This document shows positions 19,101 to 27,353 of a stretch of 64,000 nt of DNA, in pieces. Origin of the DNA: Verrucomicrobiia bacterium (GTDB lineage Bacteria > Verrucomicrobiota > Verrucomicrobiia > Verrucomicrobiales > Akkermansiaceae); the NCBI GenBank assembly GCA_030432565.1, contig JAUIGV010000010.1:1-64000 (forward strand), written 5' to 3'. Below the pieces are notes generated by a model. The model was not told where the DNA came from. It did no database searches and was given only the letters and a program-made list of their open reading frames with translations. Position 1 is the stretch's first letter, and each line of letters opens with the position of its first letter. Position numbers and translations under genes: made by a program.

Positions 19101-19942
19101 ATCGAATCGCTGTCGGCATCGCCTCCGGGTGCCAGTGTGGTGAGGTCGCCGGCCAACCGGAGTTCCCAGGCATCAGGGAGCCCGTCTCCGTCGGTATCAT
19201 TGTCGCCCACCAGACTGAGAGGGGAATCTCCGTTGAAGAGATCAGTCACCTCCTGGGCTGTCAATTCCCGGCTGAAAATAGCGAAATCATCAAGGGTTCC
19301 ATTGAGGGCCTCGTTGAAGCTGGTGGTGTTGTTGCCGATGACAAATTCGGTGAAATCAGTGGGCAGGGCTGCGGTGTTGACCCCATTGGTGACCTCCGCT
19401 CCGTTGACGTAAATTCGTTTGGTATCTCCGCTTTTGGTCACCACAACGTGCACCCATTCGGAAAGCCAGGTTTCCGCCGGAACTGCCGTGAGTCGATTGA
19501 CGCCGTCGACAAATCCGCCCCCCGTGTCCCAGTAGACGACACTGTCCCCCCAGGGAGAGGCCAGGGCGAGAGCCCGGGTTTGGGTCTCTGAGTCAGCCCA
19601 GAAGGTAAACTGGTTGCGCACCTGGCTTAGAGTCTGCCAGTAGGAGATCGAAATGGCATTCGCTGCGCCTGCCGCGTTGAGAAAAGAAGCGTCTGCAATG
19701 CGCATGCGGTGTTGTCCGTTGCCGAAGAGCATGGCCCGGTCGCCTGCTGCTCCGGTATGACCGCTGCCGTCATTGGTGAACTGGGCTCCATTGAGGAGAA
19801 TCCCGGCATTTCCACCGTATTCGTCGAGCACCAGTCCATCGGTAAAGGTGTCGAAGGACCAATAAGCAATCAAGTCGCTCGCCTCCACGAATTGGGCAGT
19901 TCCAAAAGCAAGGAAACTGCTGAGTTTAACTATCGTTTTCAT
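16199..19942 (-). CDS. Giant secreted LamG / PA14 / thrombospondin-3 repeat protein
   Basis: A 1247-residue exported protein with a signal peptide (1-21). The order is LamG-like domain (about 25-230), thrombospondin type 3 calcium repeats (about 245-385, DTDGDGLPD and DSDGDGALDGEE types), PA14-like domain (about 395-550, with SDDGGGIFINGN), more calcium repeats (about 555-690), and two more LamG-like regions. A short C-terminal beta domain ends in RFFRVFEE, a tail style seen in many verrucomicrobial exported proteins. LamG and PA14 bind carbohydrates, so adhesion to polysaccharide is likely but inferred. No enzyme domain was seen. It has its own terminator and stands alone. Confidence 0.9.
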   Translation of the reverse strand: MKTIVKLSSFLAFGTAQFVEASDLIAYWSFDTFTDGLVLDEYGGNAGILLNGAQFTNDGSGHTGAAGDRAMLFGNGQHRMRIADASFLNAAGAANAISISYWQTLSQVRNQFTFWADSETQTRALALASPWGDSVVYWDTGGGFVDGVNRLTAVPAETWLSEWVHVVVTKSGDTKRIYVNGAEVTNGVNTAALPTDFTEFVIGNNTTSFNEALNGTLDDFAIFSRELTAQEVTDLFNGDSPLSLVGDNDTDGDGLPDAWELRLAGDLTTLAPGGDADSDSILDEDELAGGTNPTSNDSDGDGALDGEETNTGVWVSSSDRGTDPLNPDADSDGVLDGAETNTGIFVDANDTGTDPFSPDSDSDSIPDGVEITLSTDPTDSNSLPSGWVVRNDRSGVALNNIAQTRALFAGTSNIEQSLTIEADINFRDNANGPFPGARAFPLLGAQDIDANDHGLIANGTIFVEEPGVYTFGFNSDDGGGIFINGNPVIVDDRNRGSTTSLGAVFLPYGNHLIEFVYWERGGGAQCQLFVGSGPGDLTGTAFDIADYELLQTSFRPAEDSDDDGLEDGWETFFFGDLAEGPDGDFDSDGLTNLEELGANTDPSVDDTDGDGLLDGSEDGSGVFVSTTETGTNPLNADSDGDGLLDGVESGTGTFVSAAETGTDPNVADTDGDRWDDFSEVNWPSDPNDSESLPSIDPDNTSLLAFWDFNDNTDPDRSPDVVRGFLANFVGADTGFSDDGLGRTESPGDRAMNLGPNGGSNGAHVENARWFGLGIPQDQLINNLGSVGSSVDMAVGSGTLGATGAIAGDSDTALTTSESATRAVYDPALNIEGPWSAEVWLKPAVAMNAGQLTCAIANGDFANPRKGWLIYQSDSGWNFRTYYNDGLATAVNITGNNGTPPVAGEWNHLVATWDGTVGKLYVDGELRSTSIPQTYVPGIAGGFTLGARSDGPFQWAGDVDEVAFYGAELTAEQVKEHFDNAVNPARAEPYASVVLGDSPLAYWRMTSDDPVPGPDQVAVSFWQKLDSTSNSSAFWASSTSSGANVRGFQAHNPWSDGNYYFDTGGTAADTQRLFGPSDVIAGEWNHFVYQKSGSRKEVWKDGVLVLSGDLAAPLADDFFRLTIGAEYRAGDTAHNATRGLIDDFAVFGSFLSEEEILRLAEGESPTTISGPATPLTITSIEIGETAIVLTWNSRANQNYSLETNLDLGGAWTEVTDGIESQGDETTYILPLSFIPDAGSKRFFRVFEE

Positions 19943-19961
19943 AATGTGCTTTTTATAAATA

Positions 19962-20042
19962 GTTCCGAACGAACTACAGCTAACACACTGTCAGATGCAT
20001 TCCGCTTGTCACGAAAAAGTGTGTCTTTCGTTCATAAACGAA
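19962..20042. promoter_or_regulatory. Inverted repeats in the divergent LamG/nuclease intergenic region
   Basis: The 203-base gap between the two divergent secreted-protein genes carries TTCGTT-CATA-AACGAA (20027-20042) and GTTC-C-GAAC followed by a repeated GAAC (19962-19974). The shared GAAC/GTTC words could be operator half-sites for one regulator controlling both genes. This rests on symmetry alone. Confidence 0.25.
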
Positions 20043-20145
20043 CAAATCCCTTCGCATCCGGGGAGGTCTCAGAGTAGGTTCCGCCCGTCCATCGGACCCA
20101 GGGTTCAAGTCCCCCTGCCCCTGATGGCCCTTGTTAAGCTTTTCC

Positions 20146-22815
20146 ATGAATTTTTTTCATCTCACTCTACTATCTCTCTTCTCGATTTTCGCCCTACCCC
20201 GTCTGGCCGCTGTCGAGATCAGGATTGCCACCTACAATGTCCTCACCGGCATCGGAAACGTTGGCGAGGAAGGTCGGGCGGAATTGGAAGCGGTCATCTC
20301 GAGAATCAATCCTGATGTTTTAGCCCTTCAGGAAATTACCGGCAATGACTTCGACGGCCCCCTGAGCGGGCTTGCTGTCAATCTGGGGTATCCTTTTGTT
20401 TTTGCTCCCGTAACAGCTCTCGATACAGGAAGCCGGGTCGTCATAATGTCCAGGTTCCCGATCAGTGGAAATTCCAGTGAAAGCATCGTTTCCCCGCCCG
20501 GAGCAAATGACATGACCCGGGCAGCCGCAGCAGTCGTCGTCGACGTTCCGGGCACCGATAGCGATCCCACTATTATTACCGCCCACCTGAAGTGCTGCTT
20601 CGATCCGGACGACCCCTTTCGAAGAGCGGTTGAGATGTTGCGAATCCGGAAATACCTCGAAGACAAAGGGCTCGGTGAAAACGACAACGTGTTTGTGATG
20701 GGCGATTTTAACCTCCTGGGAAACGACCTGATCTTCCGCACCCTTCCTCCCGGACTGCCACAGAGTTACAGCTTGGGAAGCGACATTACTTTCCCGGTCA
20801 ATTATTACAGAGACCCGACCGACTACTTTACCGGGCTGGGGCTCGTCAATCCCGGCTATCGCCAACAAGATGGAGTCACCTCCGACACCTTCATGGGCTC
20901 GGATACCATTCTCGACTATCTCCTTGTCTCCAACTCAGTTGCAAGCCGCATGCCCGGCACCGAGATTTACAACAGCACGCTCGATACCTCCACGTCCGGC
21001 CTTCCAAAAGCGGGCAGCCCACTCGCAAGCGGAACCAGCGCGGGTGCCTCGGATCATTATCCGGTTTTTGGCGACTTTGAACTGGATGGTGGCCTTCAGC
21101 TCGAACTCAGTGTGGATCAATCAACCCTCAATGAAAATTCTCCCGCCTCCTTCATCACGGTGACCTTGGCGGAACCAGCGTCGAACCCTGTTCAAATTTC
21201 TCTGCAATCGAGCGATCCCTCCGAAGCCACCATTACCGATACGACTCTCACCATTCCTGTCAATGGCACCCGGGCGTCCACGACCCTCCTGCCAAAACAA
21301 GACAAAATTAGCGATCCGGATCAAACAATTGAAATCAGGGCCACGGCTCCAGGATTCACCGGAAGTGTCGCCGCAGTCACGATCCGGGATTCAGATCCAA
21401 CATTTTATACCTTCTCGGATAAAGGCTCCCCTGTTGTCGAAGACTTCGAAGGATTTGAAGGTGAACAGTCTCTTGCGGCATGGGTTGATGGCGGTGTCAC
21501 TTGGATTGGGCGTGACGATGGCAGTTCCAGTCTCAAAGGAGCCCGATCCTACCAGGGTGCCTTGGGGATTTTAACAGCTGCCGAGACCTCGTTCCAAACA
21601 AGCTTTCGCAACCTTTCCGGCAAGGTCATTCCCGCCTTGCGGATTGAATTCGACGCGCAGCTCTGGAGACGGTTCACCAATGGTTCAGGAGATCTCCTGC
21701 AGGTATCGCTCGTAAAAGATGGTAGCATCGTCGACATCCCAATTCTCGATTACCAACCCCTCACAACGGGCCCCTCCGGTCAACTTTCCCCTCCCGAGAC
21801 TCAATCGAAATCGGCTTACGTTCGAAACCTCAATCTTGCGGATGGAGATGAAATCGACCTCTTGGTCGAGGTCATCCCGGGAGCAAAAGGCGGTGTCGAG
21901 ACCTCGGATGTTTTTATCAACGAATTTCACTACGACAACGGCGGACAAGACGTCGGCGAATTTATCGAGGTCGTTGTGGGACAGGCCTTCGCCGGTGAGT
22001 TATCATCGATCGCGGTCCACCTTTACAATGGAAACAATGGAAGGATCTATGGATCAAGAATCTCACTCGACGACTTCACACTCGGGCCATCAAACACACC
22101 CGGGGCACCGGCCTTCTACTTTAAGGAAATCCCCGGGATTCAGAATGGTGCACCGGATGGAATCGCCCTCGAGATTAACGGCATCGTTCGTGAATTTTTA
22201 AGCTATGAAGGAAGCTTCACCGCGATCGACGGAATTGCCGCCGGAATGACATCCACCTCGGTGGGCGTCACGCAAGGCCCCGGCACCCCGGTCGGCCAAC
22301 AGAGCATCGCGCGTACTGGATCCGCCGGGGTTGGCGAAGACTTCAATTGGAGCATTCAACCCGGCAGTCACACCCCGGGTGAAATCAACATTGGTCAAAT
22401 TTTTGGAGCCAGCCCTCAACCCCAGGGAATTGGCATGGACAATCTCGTCGTTACGCCTCTCGCCGACCAGGACGGAGATCGAATTCCAGATCAGGAGGAG
22501 GTTGAACTTGGCACAAATCCCGCACTTGCAGACAGCGATCAGGATGGGCAGGACGACTTTTTTGAGATCTTCCTGGCAGGAACCGACCCACTTTCGGGGG
22601 CATCCGCTTTCCGCCCAAGCTTATCGCTTGAACAAGATGAGTTCCAAATCGCCTTCCCGTCGCTTGTCGGCCGCCTTTACGAAATCGAGACCAGCAATGA
22701 CCTTGTAAACTGGTTCCCCGGCGCCCAATTAGGCGGGACTGGTGACGAAATGAACTTCTCATTATCGTTCCAGGACAGATCGTATTTCCGGATTCGTATC
22801 TCGCTGATGGAATAA
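20146..22815 (+). CDS. Secreted endonuclease/exonuclease/phosphatase family protein with accessory domains
   Basis: About 889 residues from the ATG at 20146, with a signal peptide ending near LAAVE. The catalytic EEP fold (about 20-305) shows TYNVLTG, LALQEI, HLKCC, GDFNLLG and DHYPVFGDFEL, the usual metal and His/Asp residues. Next come a Calx-beta-like domain (about 315-405), a beta-rich region, and a lamin-tail-like stretch (VFINEFHYDNGGQDVGEFIEVV). A calcium repeat pair (DQDGDRIPD, DSDQDGQDD) and the verrucomicrobial C-terminal beta domain (YEIETSNDLVNWFPG) follow. It probably degrades extracellular DNA or phosphoesters; the substrate is not decided by sequence. Confidence 0.88.
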   Translation: MNFFHLTLLSLFSIFALPRLAAVEIRIATYNVLTGIGNVGEEGRAELEAVISRINPDVLALQEITGNDFDGPLSGLAVNLGYPFVFAPVTALDTGSRVVIMSRFPISGNSSESIVSPPGANDMTRAAAAVVVDVPGTDSDPTIITAHLKCCFDPDDPFRRAVEMLRIRKYLEDKGLGENDNVFVMGDFNLLGNDLIFRTLPPGLPQSYSLGSDITFPVNYYRDPTDYFTGLGLVNPGYRQQDGVTSDTFMGSDTILDYLLVSNSVASRMPGTEIYNSTLDTSTSGLPKAGSPLASGTSAGASDHYPVFGDFELDGGLQLELSVDQSTLNENSPASFITVTLAEPASNPVQISLQSSDPSEATITDTTLTIPVNGTRASTTLLPKQDKISDPDQTIEIRATAPGFTGSVAAVTIRDSDPTFYTFSDKGSPVVEDFEGFEGEQSLAAWVDGGVTWIGRDDGSSSLKGARSYQGALGILTAAETSFQTSFRNLSGKVIPALRIEFDAQLWRRFTNGSGDLLQVSLVKDGSIVDIPILDYQPLTTGPSGQLSPPETQSKSAYVRNLNLADGDEIDLLVEVIPGAKGGVETSDVFINEFHYDNGGQDVGEFIEVVVGQAFAGELSSIAVHLYNGNNGRIYGSRISLDDFTLGPSNTPGAPAFYFKEIPGIQNGAPDGIALEINGIVREFLSYEGSFTAIDGIAAGMTSTSVGVTQGPGTPVGQQSIARTGSAGVGEDFNWSIQPGSHTPGEINIGQIFGASPQPQGIGMDNLVVTPLADQDGDRIPDQEEVELGTNPALADSDQDGQDDFFEIFLAGTDPLSGASAFRPSLSLEQDEFQIAFPSLVGRLYEIETSNDLVNWFPGAQLGGTGDEMNFSLSFQDRSYFRIRISLME

Positions 22816-22888
22816 ACCCTCGTTTTTATCGAATCTCAGGCTCGATTTATTCCCAAAAAGGTCTAAACGTCTGTCTAACACATTTCCG

Positions 22889-23350
22889 ATGCGAACCTTC
22901 CTCCTGCTTCTCACTGCGATTGCCACGCCGGTTTTCGCCCAGGAAAAGGTGTTTGGTGACGGTTCTCTGCCGGATTTCCTGAAGCATTTTGATACCAACA
23001 CCGATGGGATCATTGATGAAGAGGAGCGTCAGGCCATTCGGGATCTTCGGGCGAAACTACGAGAGGAAAAGCGAACCTCCATTGACCTCAATCAGGATGG
23101 TGAAATCTCCAAAAACGAAGTGGCTATCGCCCGCGCAACCCTAAGGGAGCAAATTGAGCAACGGAGACTGGAAAAATTCTCATCGATCGCCGGCGAGGAC
23201 GACCTGATCTCACCCGAGGAATACATGACCATCCCAGGGGTCAATACGCTTCCCGATTTCATATTTGACGCAATTTGGAGCCGTCTTGATGCCGACGGAA
23301 GTGGTGCCATTTCGCCGGAAGAGTTTCTCCTCCGGCTTCGCACACACTAA
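22889..23350 (+). CDS. Exported EF-hand calcium-binding protein
   Basis: A 153-residue protein with a signal peptide (1-18, cleavage near VFAQ). Three canonical EF-hand loops are visible: DTNTDGIIDEEE, DLNQDGEISKNE and DADGSGAISPEE. Helical linkers are Arg/Glu-rich. It should bind calcium outside the cytoplasm. It follows the secreted nuclease on the same strand after 73 bases, and both carry calcium-binding repeats. It converges on cdd with a 3-base gap. Confidence 0.9.
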   Translation: MRTFLLLLTAIATPVFAQEKVFGDGSLPDFLKHFDTNTDGIIDEEERQAIRDLRAKLREEKRTSIDLNQDGEISKNEVAIARATLREQIEQRRLEKFSSIAGEDDLISPEEYMTIPGVNTLPDFIFDAIWSRLDADGSGAISPEEFLLRLRTH

Positions 23351-23353
23351 GAG

Positions 23354-23740
23354 TCAGAGCGACTGCGGACCAAATGCCCGAGGCAGGAGTTCCGCCAAAG
23401 TGGTTTCAGAGGAAATCCTACCAAGTTCATCGACCATAAGGACAGGGAGCTCGGGAGCAAATTCATTGAGGACCTGGCGGCATGCTCCACATGGACTCCC
23501 TCCTCCTCTCACAACGACCACTAGTTTTTCAAACTTTCGTTCTCCCGCTGCAATCGCAGAACCGACCGCAACCCGTTCGGCACAGATCGTAAGACCATAA
23601 GAAGCATTTTCCACATTCACTCCGGTGTAAATTTTCCCGGATTCGGCTAGCAACGCGGCGCTGACCGGGAATGATGAATACGGGCAGTAGCAATTGGCAC
23701 GGGCGGCCATCGCCGCCTCAATGAGAAGTTCGTCACTCAT
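23354..23740 (-). CDS. cdd: Cytidine deaminase
   Basis: A 128-residue homotetrameric-type cytidine deaminase that converts cytidine and deoxycytidine to uridine forms. Zinc ligands and the catalytic glutamate are in [11 protein letters not shown] (C-A-E) and PCGACRQVL. The N-terminal [15 protein letters not shown] box is typical. Its ATG overlaps the deoD stop by 4 bases, making it the last gene of the deoB-deoD-cdd operon. Confidence 0.97.
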   Translation of the reverse strand: MSDELLIEAAMAARANCYCPYSSFPVSAALLAESGKIYTGVNVENASYGLTICAERVAVGSAIAAGERKFEKLVVVVRGGGSPCGACRQVLNEFAPELPVLMVDELGRISSETTLAELLPRAFGPQSL

Positions 23741-24459
23741 GATCCTATCTTCACGCTCGCTTCGAGGGCCACTTCCATCATGGCAGTAAAACTCACCTCC
23801 CGCTCTTCGCTGGTGGTGCTTTCCCCGGTTCTAATATGATCGCTCACGGTGCAGATCGCCATCCCTCTCGCTCCAAATTCCGCGCAAACACCGAAGAGTC
23901 CGGCAGCCTCCATTTCCACACCGAGAACTCCCATCCTTTCCATCAAGTCAAACATCCCGCCATCCGGGGTGTAGAATAGATCAGCTGAAAAAAGATTGCC
24001 GATTCTTACCGGCACCTCAAGCTCGCCAGCCGCGGCCACGTGGGCTGAAAGCAGATCGAAATCTGCAATCGCAGAGAAGTCATGACCTCCAAATCGAGTC
24101 CGGTTGACCCCGCTGTCCGTGCAAGCTCCCATGCCAATTAGAACATCACGAACTTTGACCGTTTTTGACACTGCTCCGCAACTCCCCACCCGGATGAGGT
24201 TCTTGACGCCATATTCCGTGATTAGTTCTTTGGCATAAATCGAAATTGATGGAATCCCCATTCCTGACCCCATCACCGAGACGGGCACGCCCTTGTAGGA
24301 TCCGGTGTAAGCAAACATGTTACGCACTGAGTTGATTTTTCGGCAGTCATCCAGAAAATGATCAGCGATAAATTTCGCGCGTAATGGATCGCCCGGCAAA
24401 AGAATGGTTTCAGCAAAACCATCGGGAGCTGCTTCAAGGTGAGGAGTTGGCATATCCAA
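23737..24459 (-). CDS. deoD: Purine-nucleoside phosphorylase, DeoD type
   Basis: 240 residues, hexameric PNP family. It splits purine (deoxy)nucleosides with phosphate into base and (deoxy)ribose 1-phosphate. Conserved motifs: [13 protein letters not shown], the [16 protein letters not shown] phosphate site, [16 protein letters not shown], and VSDHIRTGE with the catalytic Asp. The ribose 1-phosphate it makes is the substrate of the adjacent deoB product. The gap to deoB is 3 bases. Confidence 0.97.
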   Translation of the reverse strand: MDMPTPHLEAAPDGFAETILLPGDPLRAKFIADHFLDDCRKINSVRNMFAYTGSYKGVPVSVMGSGMGIPSISIYAKELITEYGVKNLIRVGSCGAVSKTVKVRDVLIGMGACTDSGVNRTRFGGHDFSAIADFDLLSAHVAAAGELEVPVRIGNLFSADLFYTPDGGMFDLMERMGVLGVEMEAAGLFGVCAEFGARGMAICTVSDHIRTGESTTSEEREVSFTAMMEVALEASVKIGS

Positions 24460-24462
24460 GGA

Positions 24463-25665
24463 CTACTCAATTACCGTTCCCTCGTCCATCTCGACGCCGA
24501 AGAAGTTGCCAACGGTAGCGCCGATATCGGCAAACGAACTACGGATCCCCGCGTTCCCCGGACCGGTCAAACCTCCACCTGTGATTAGGACAGGAACACG
24601 CTCACGAGTGTGATCGGTTCCACTCCAGCAAGGATCATTCCCGTGATCAGCGGTCACTACGATGGCATCGCCCGGTGATACCTCTTTTAGAAAATGTTCA
24701 AATTCGCGATCCCATTCCTCAAGTGCCAAGCCATATCCTTGGGGATCCCTGCGATGACCATAGAGCATGTCGAAGTCTACAAAGTTGGTCATGATCAAGC
24801 CACCATTTCCCGAAGCCTCCCGCGTCTTCTCCCAGAGCTGGTCATGACCACTGGCCTTCACTTCGCTGGTCATTCCGACATGCGCAAAGATGTCGCCAAT
24901 CTTACCGACTCCGGTGACCGGAAAACCGGCATCTTTGATCACTTCCAGCACGGTTGGCTTGGGCGGCCGGACAGCAAAGTCACGACGGTTTTTGGTCCGC
25001 GTGAATGCTCCCGGCTCACCAATAAATGGACGGGCAATGACCCGCCCCACCAAGGGGTCCAGAGTGAGCTCCCGCACCAGTTTACAAAGCTCGTAGAGTC
25101 TCTCCAAACCAAAATGATCCTCATGGGCGGCGATCTGGAAGACTGAATCGGCCGAGGTATAAAATATGGGCTTTCCGCTCTCGATACTTTCCCTGCCAAA
25201 CTGCTCGATAACGGCCGTCCCCGAGGCATGCTGATTGGCGAGCGATCCGCGGAGGCTTCCTTTCGAATAAATCTCACCCAGCAAAGCTTTCGGGAAACAT
25301 TCATCGGTATCCGGATAATACGCCCACTCCCACCTGACCGGCACGCCCGTCATCTCCCAATGCCCGCTTGGTGTGTCCTTCCCTGTGGAAACCTCGGTGG
25401 CTGCCGCGAATGTTCCCGAAACTTCCCCCTCCAACCATCCCGCAGGTTGCCGGTGATGGACAAGTTGGTAAGCTTCCCCGAGACCCAAGCGACCCAGATT
25501 TGGAAGATTTAAGGCCCGACCTTCGTTATTCAAGAACCACGCAGCGATGTGTCCCAGAGTATCACTGCCTGCATCTCCAAACCTTTCAGCATCCGGTGCG
25601 CCGCCAATCCCAAACGAATCCAGAACAAACCAAAACAGTCTTCTCACAACCGCGAGCCTAGTCAC
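24463..25665 (-). CDS. deoB: Phosphopentomutase
   Basis: 400 residues, alkaline-phosphatase-superfamily mutase converting (deoxy)ribose 1-phosphate to the 5-phosphate. Manganese ligands and the phosphorylated residue sit in DSFGIGGAPDAERFGDAGSDTLGH, DTPSGHWEM (Thr nucleophile region), NFVDFDMLYGHRRD and VTADHGNDP. It is the first gene of the salvage operon. The aldolase deoC and thymidine phosphorylase deoA are not nearby. Confidence 0.97.
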   Translation of the reverse strand: MTRLAVVRRLFWFVLDSFGIGGAPDAERFGDAGSDTLGHIAAWFLNNEGRALNLPNLGRLGLGEAYQLVHHRQPAGWLEGEVSGTFAAATEVSTGKDTPSGHWEMTGVPVRWEWAYYPDTDECFPKALLGEIYSKGSLRGSLANQHASGTAVIEQFGRESIESGKPIFYTSADSVFQIAAHEDHFGLERLYELCKLVRELTLDPLVGRVIARPFIGEPGAFTRTKNRRDFAVRPPKPTVLEVIKDAGFPVTGVGKIGDIFAHVGMTSEVKASGHDQLWEKTREASGNGGLIMTNFVDFDMLYGHRRDPQGYGLALEEWDREFEHFLKEVSPGDAIVVTADHGNDPCWSGTDHTRERVPVLITGGGLTGPGNAGIRSSFADIGATVGNFFGVEMDEGTVIE

Positions 25666-25740
25666 GCCATGCCAGATTGTAAACGCAGCTAATTTTCAAC
25701 GCCTGGTTTCTACCAATAAAACTGAATCCTCCTCAAGAAA

Positions 25741-26898
25741 GTGTCCGAGAAAGAAGTCATCAGATTTACCTGCCCTCACTGCGAAACACGCCTGACCGTG
25801 CCGGCAAACCTGGGTGGAATCGTTGGCCCCTGCCCAAAATGCCGGGTATCAATCTCAGCCCCAAAGCCTCGCATTCCGATTCCAGCGAAGCCAAAACCGG
25901 CCTCCCCGCCTCCGGTCGAGCGCCCGCAACGGGATGAAAAACCTATTCCCTATCCCCAAAGTCAACCTTACACCCCTCAGCGAAGCTCCTGGGTTGCACT
26001 CCTCATCCCGCTATTCTTCCTGGTTCTCACCATCGGAGTTGTCGTTTCCCTTTTTTATGGAGTTTCAAAAAAGAATTCGGAGAATCCTCCTCGCTATTCG
26101 GAGTCCAGAGCAGATCGCACCAATTCGACCACGCAAAACGAGTCGTCGGAAGCTGTCGCGGTCGAGCCTCCGGGGCCTGAAATAGAACCATTGCCTTCTG
26201 AAATCGTTTTTGATCCGGTGGAAGATGAAGCACAAGAGAATGCAGAATTCGTCCTTAAATCCCGTGAAGTCTTGGCAGCCTTTTTGGAAGCTCGCGATCT
26301 GACTCAACGCCAACCTTTTCTATCACCCAGTGATCGCAGCGAGGAAGATCTCTCCAAGAGTATCTTGGCGAATACATTGCCAAACCACAGCACCCCTGCG
26401 CTGGTGCTTACGCAACTGAACGGACCATTTTTAAATGCCTATTTTTCGATCGCATTTAAAGACGACCAGAGTGAAATTCCAAGTCCTCTCATTCTCCAAA
26501 CCATCAGTAGTCCAGATGGCAATCAGACAAAAGTGAACACGGATGCATTTCTTGATGCTTACCAACAGAAGGTTTTAAAGCTGTCTCAAACTCCCACAGC
26601 GAAAATTGAAACGACCACCTGCCTGATCAGTTATTCCAGCTTCAGTTTCGACGATATTCCCTTCTCTGACAAAATGGCCCTCATTGAATTTCACAAGGAC
26701 TTCGCCAAAGATTCACCGCCGATTGCCAAGGCATACGTGACTCGAGCTTCGGAAGTCTTCCTCAACATCAAGGCTATGGGAAGCCCCGGAGAAGTGATTC
26801 CCTGCACCCTTACTCTGGGATGGGAATTGGAGACCGATCCGGAAAGACCTTTTTTAAAGGTTCTTCAACTCGATTCCACAAGCTGGATGAGGCATTAG
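25741..26898 (+). CDS. Zinc-ribbon membrane protein of unknown function
   Basis: 385 residues from a GTG start. It opens with a CPHC...CPKC zinc ribbon (about 10-33), then a proline-rich linker (about 38-80), one membrane helix (about 84-106) and a roughly 275-residue extracytoplasmic domain I cannot assign. This 'zinc ribbon + Pro linker + TM + unknown domain' plan recurs in Planctomycetota and Verrucomicrobiota. It converges on the rhodanese gene with one base between. Confidence 0.75.
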   Translation: MSEKEVIRFTCPHCETRLTVPANLGGIVGPCPKCRVSISAPKPRIPIPAKPKPASPPPVERPQRDEKPIPYPQSQPYTPQRSSWVALLIPLFFLVLTIGVVVSLFYGVSKKNSENPPRYSESRADRTNSTTQNESSEAVAVEPPGPEIEPLPSEIVFDPVEDEAQENAEFVLKSREVLAAFLEARDLTQRQPFLSPSDRSEEDLSKSILANTLPNHSTPALVLTQLNGPFLNAYFSIAFKDDQSEIPSPLILQTISSPDGNQTKVNTDAFLDAYQQKVLKLSQTPTAKIETTTCLISYSSFSFDDIPFSDKMALIEFHKDFAKDSPPIAKAYVTRASEVFLNIKAMGSPGEVIPCTLTLGWELETDPERPFLKVLQLDSTSWMRH

Positions 26899-26899
26899 A

Positions 26900-27352
26900 C
26901 TATTTCTCCTCCCTGAGGGCGTTCACTCCGCCTTCAAGAACAAAGACTTGAAAGCCCAGGGCTTCGGCATGCTTCTGCCTTAACTGATTGGCAACATATT
27001 TGGACGACCCGCAACCGGATTGATTGCAGTATACCACAACGATCGGTTTAAGCTGTTCGATCATCTTACTCATGAAACCGACTTCAAGATCGATCCAATC
27101 TTCCTGATCGTTCACAAGAACCGAGCCTTCAATTCCATCCTCCTCCCATTGCTCGCGCGGACGGGCATCGACCCATAAGATATCACTCTCATCCCATTTC
27201 CGGACGGTCGAAAGACAAACGAAATGCTCGGGCAAAGCAGCCTGATCACAAGCAACAGAACGGTCCGGTCCCCCGATCACCTGGAAAGTTATAAAGGCCG
27301 CCAGCGAGCTGAGCAGGCTCACGCAAAAAATGGTAACAGCCAGACGCTTCAT
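26900..27352 (-). CDS. Exported or anchored rhodanese-like protein
   Basis: A 150-residue protein: N-terminal membrane helix or signal (about 5-25), then a rhodanese fold with LWVDARPREQWEEDGIEGSV and the active-site loop YCNQSGCGSS. The cysteine at the start of the loop is the expected sulfur carrier. Two further cysteines (VACDQ, HFVCLS) lie just outside the membrane. It probably handles sulfur or redox chemistry in the periplasm. It is the last gene of the five-gene sigma-factor operon. Confidence 0.85.
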   Translation of the reverse strand: MKRLAVTIFCVSLLSSLAAFITFQVIGGPDRSVACDQAALPEHFVCLSTVRKWDESDILWVDARPREQWEEDGIEGSVLVNDQEDWIDLEVGFMSKMIEQLKPIVVVYCNQSGCGSSKYVANQLRQKHAEALGFQVFVLEGGVNALREEK

Positions 27353-27353
27353 C

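Noticed and set aside
17222-19591. A 789-codon open frame on the plus strand opposite the LamG gene
   Set aside because: It mirrors the Gly/Asp/Thr-rich repeats of the minus-strand gene, has no recognised domain, and the minus strand has signal peptide, domains and terminator.
20059-20127. Sequence with a T-arm-like GGTTCAAGTCC next to CCCC, resembling a tRNA 3' half
   Set aside because: No D-arm or anticodon arm folds, the T-stem needs extra bases, and the acceptor has a mismatch. At best it is a decayed fragment.
22816-22860. ATCGA/TCGAT inverted repeat after the nuclease gene as a terminator
   Set aside because: The stem is only five pairs, with no T run after it.
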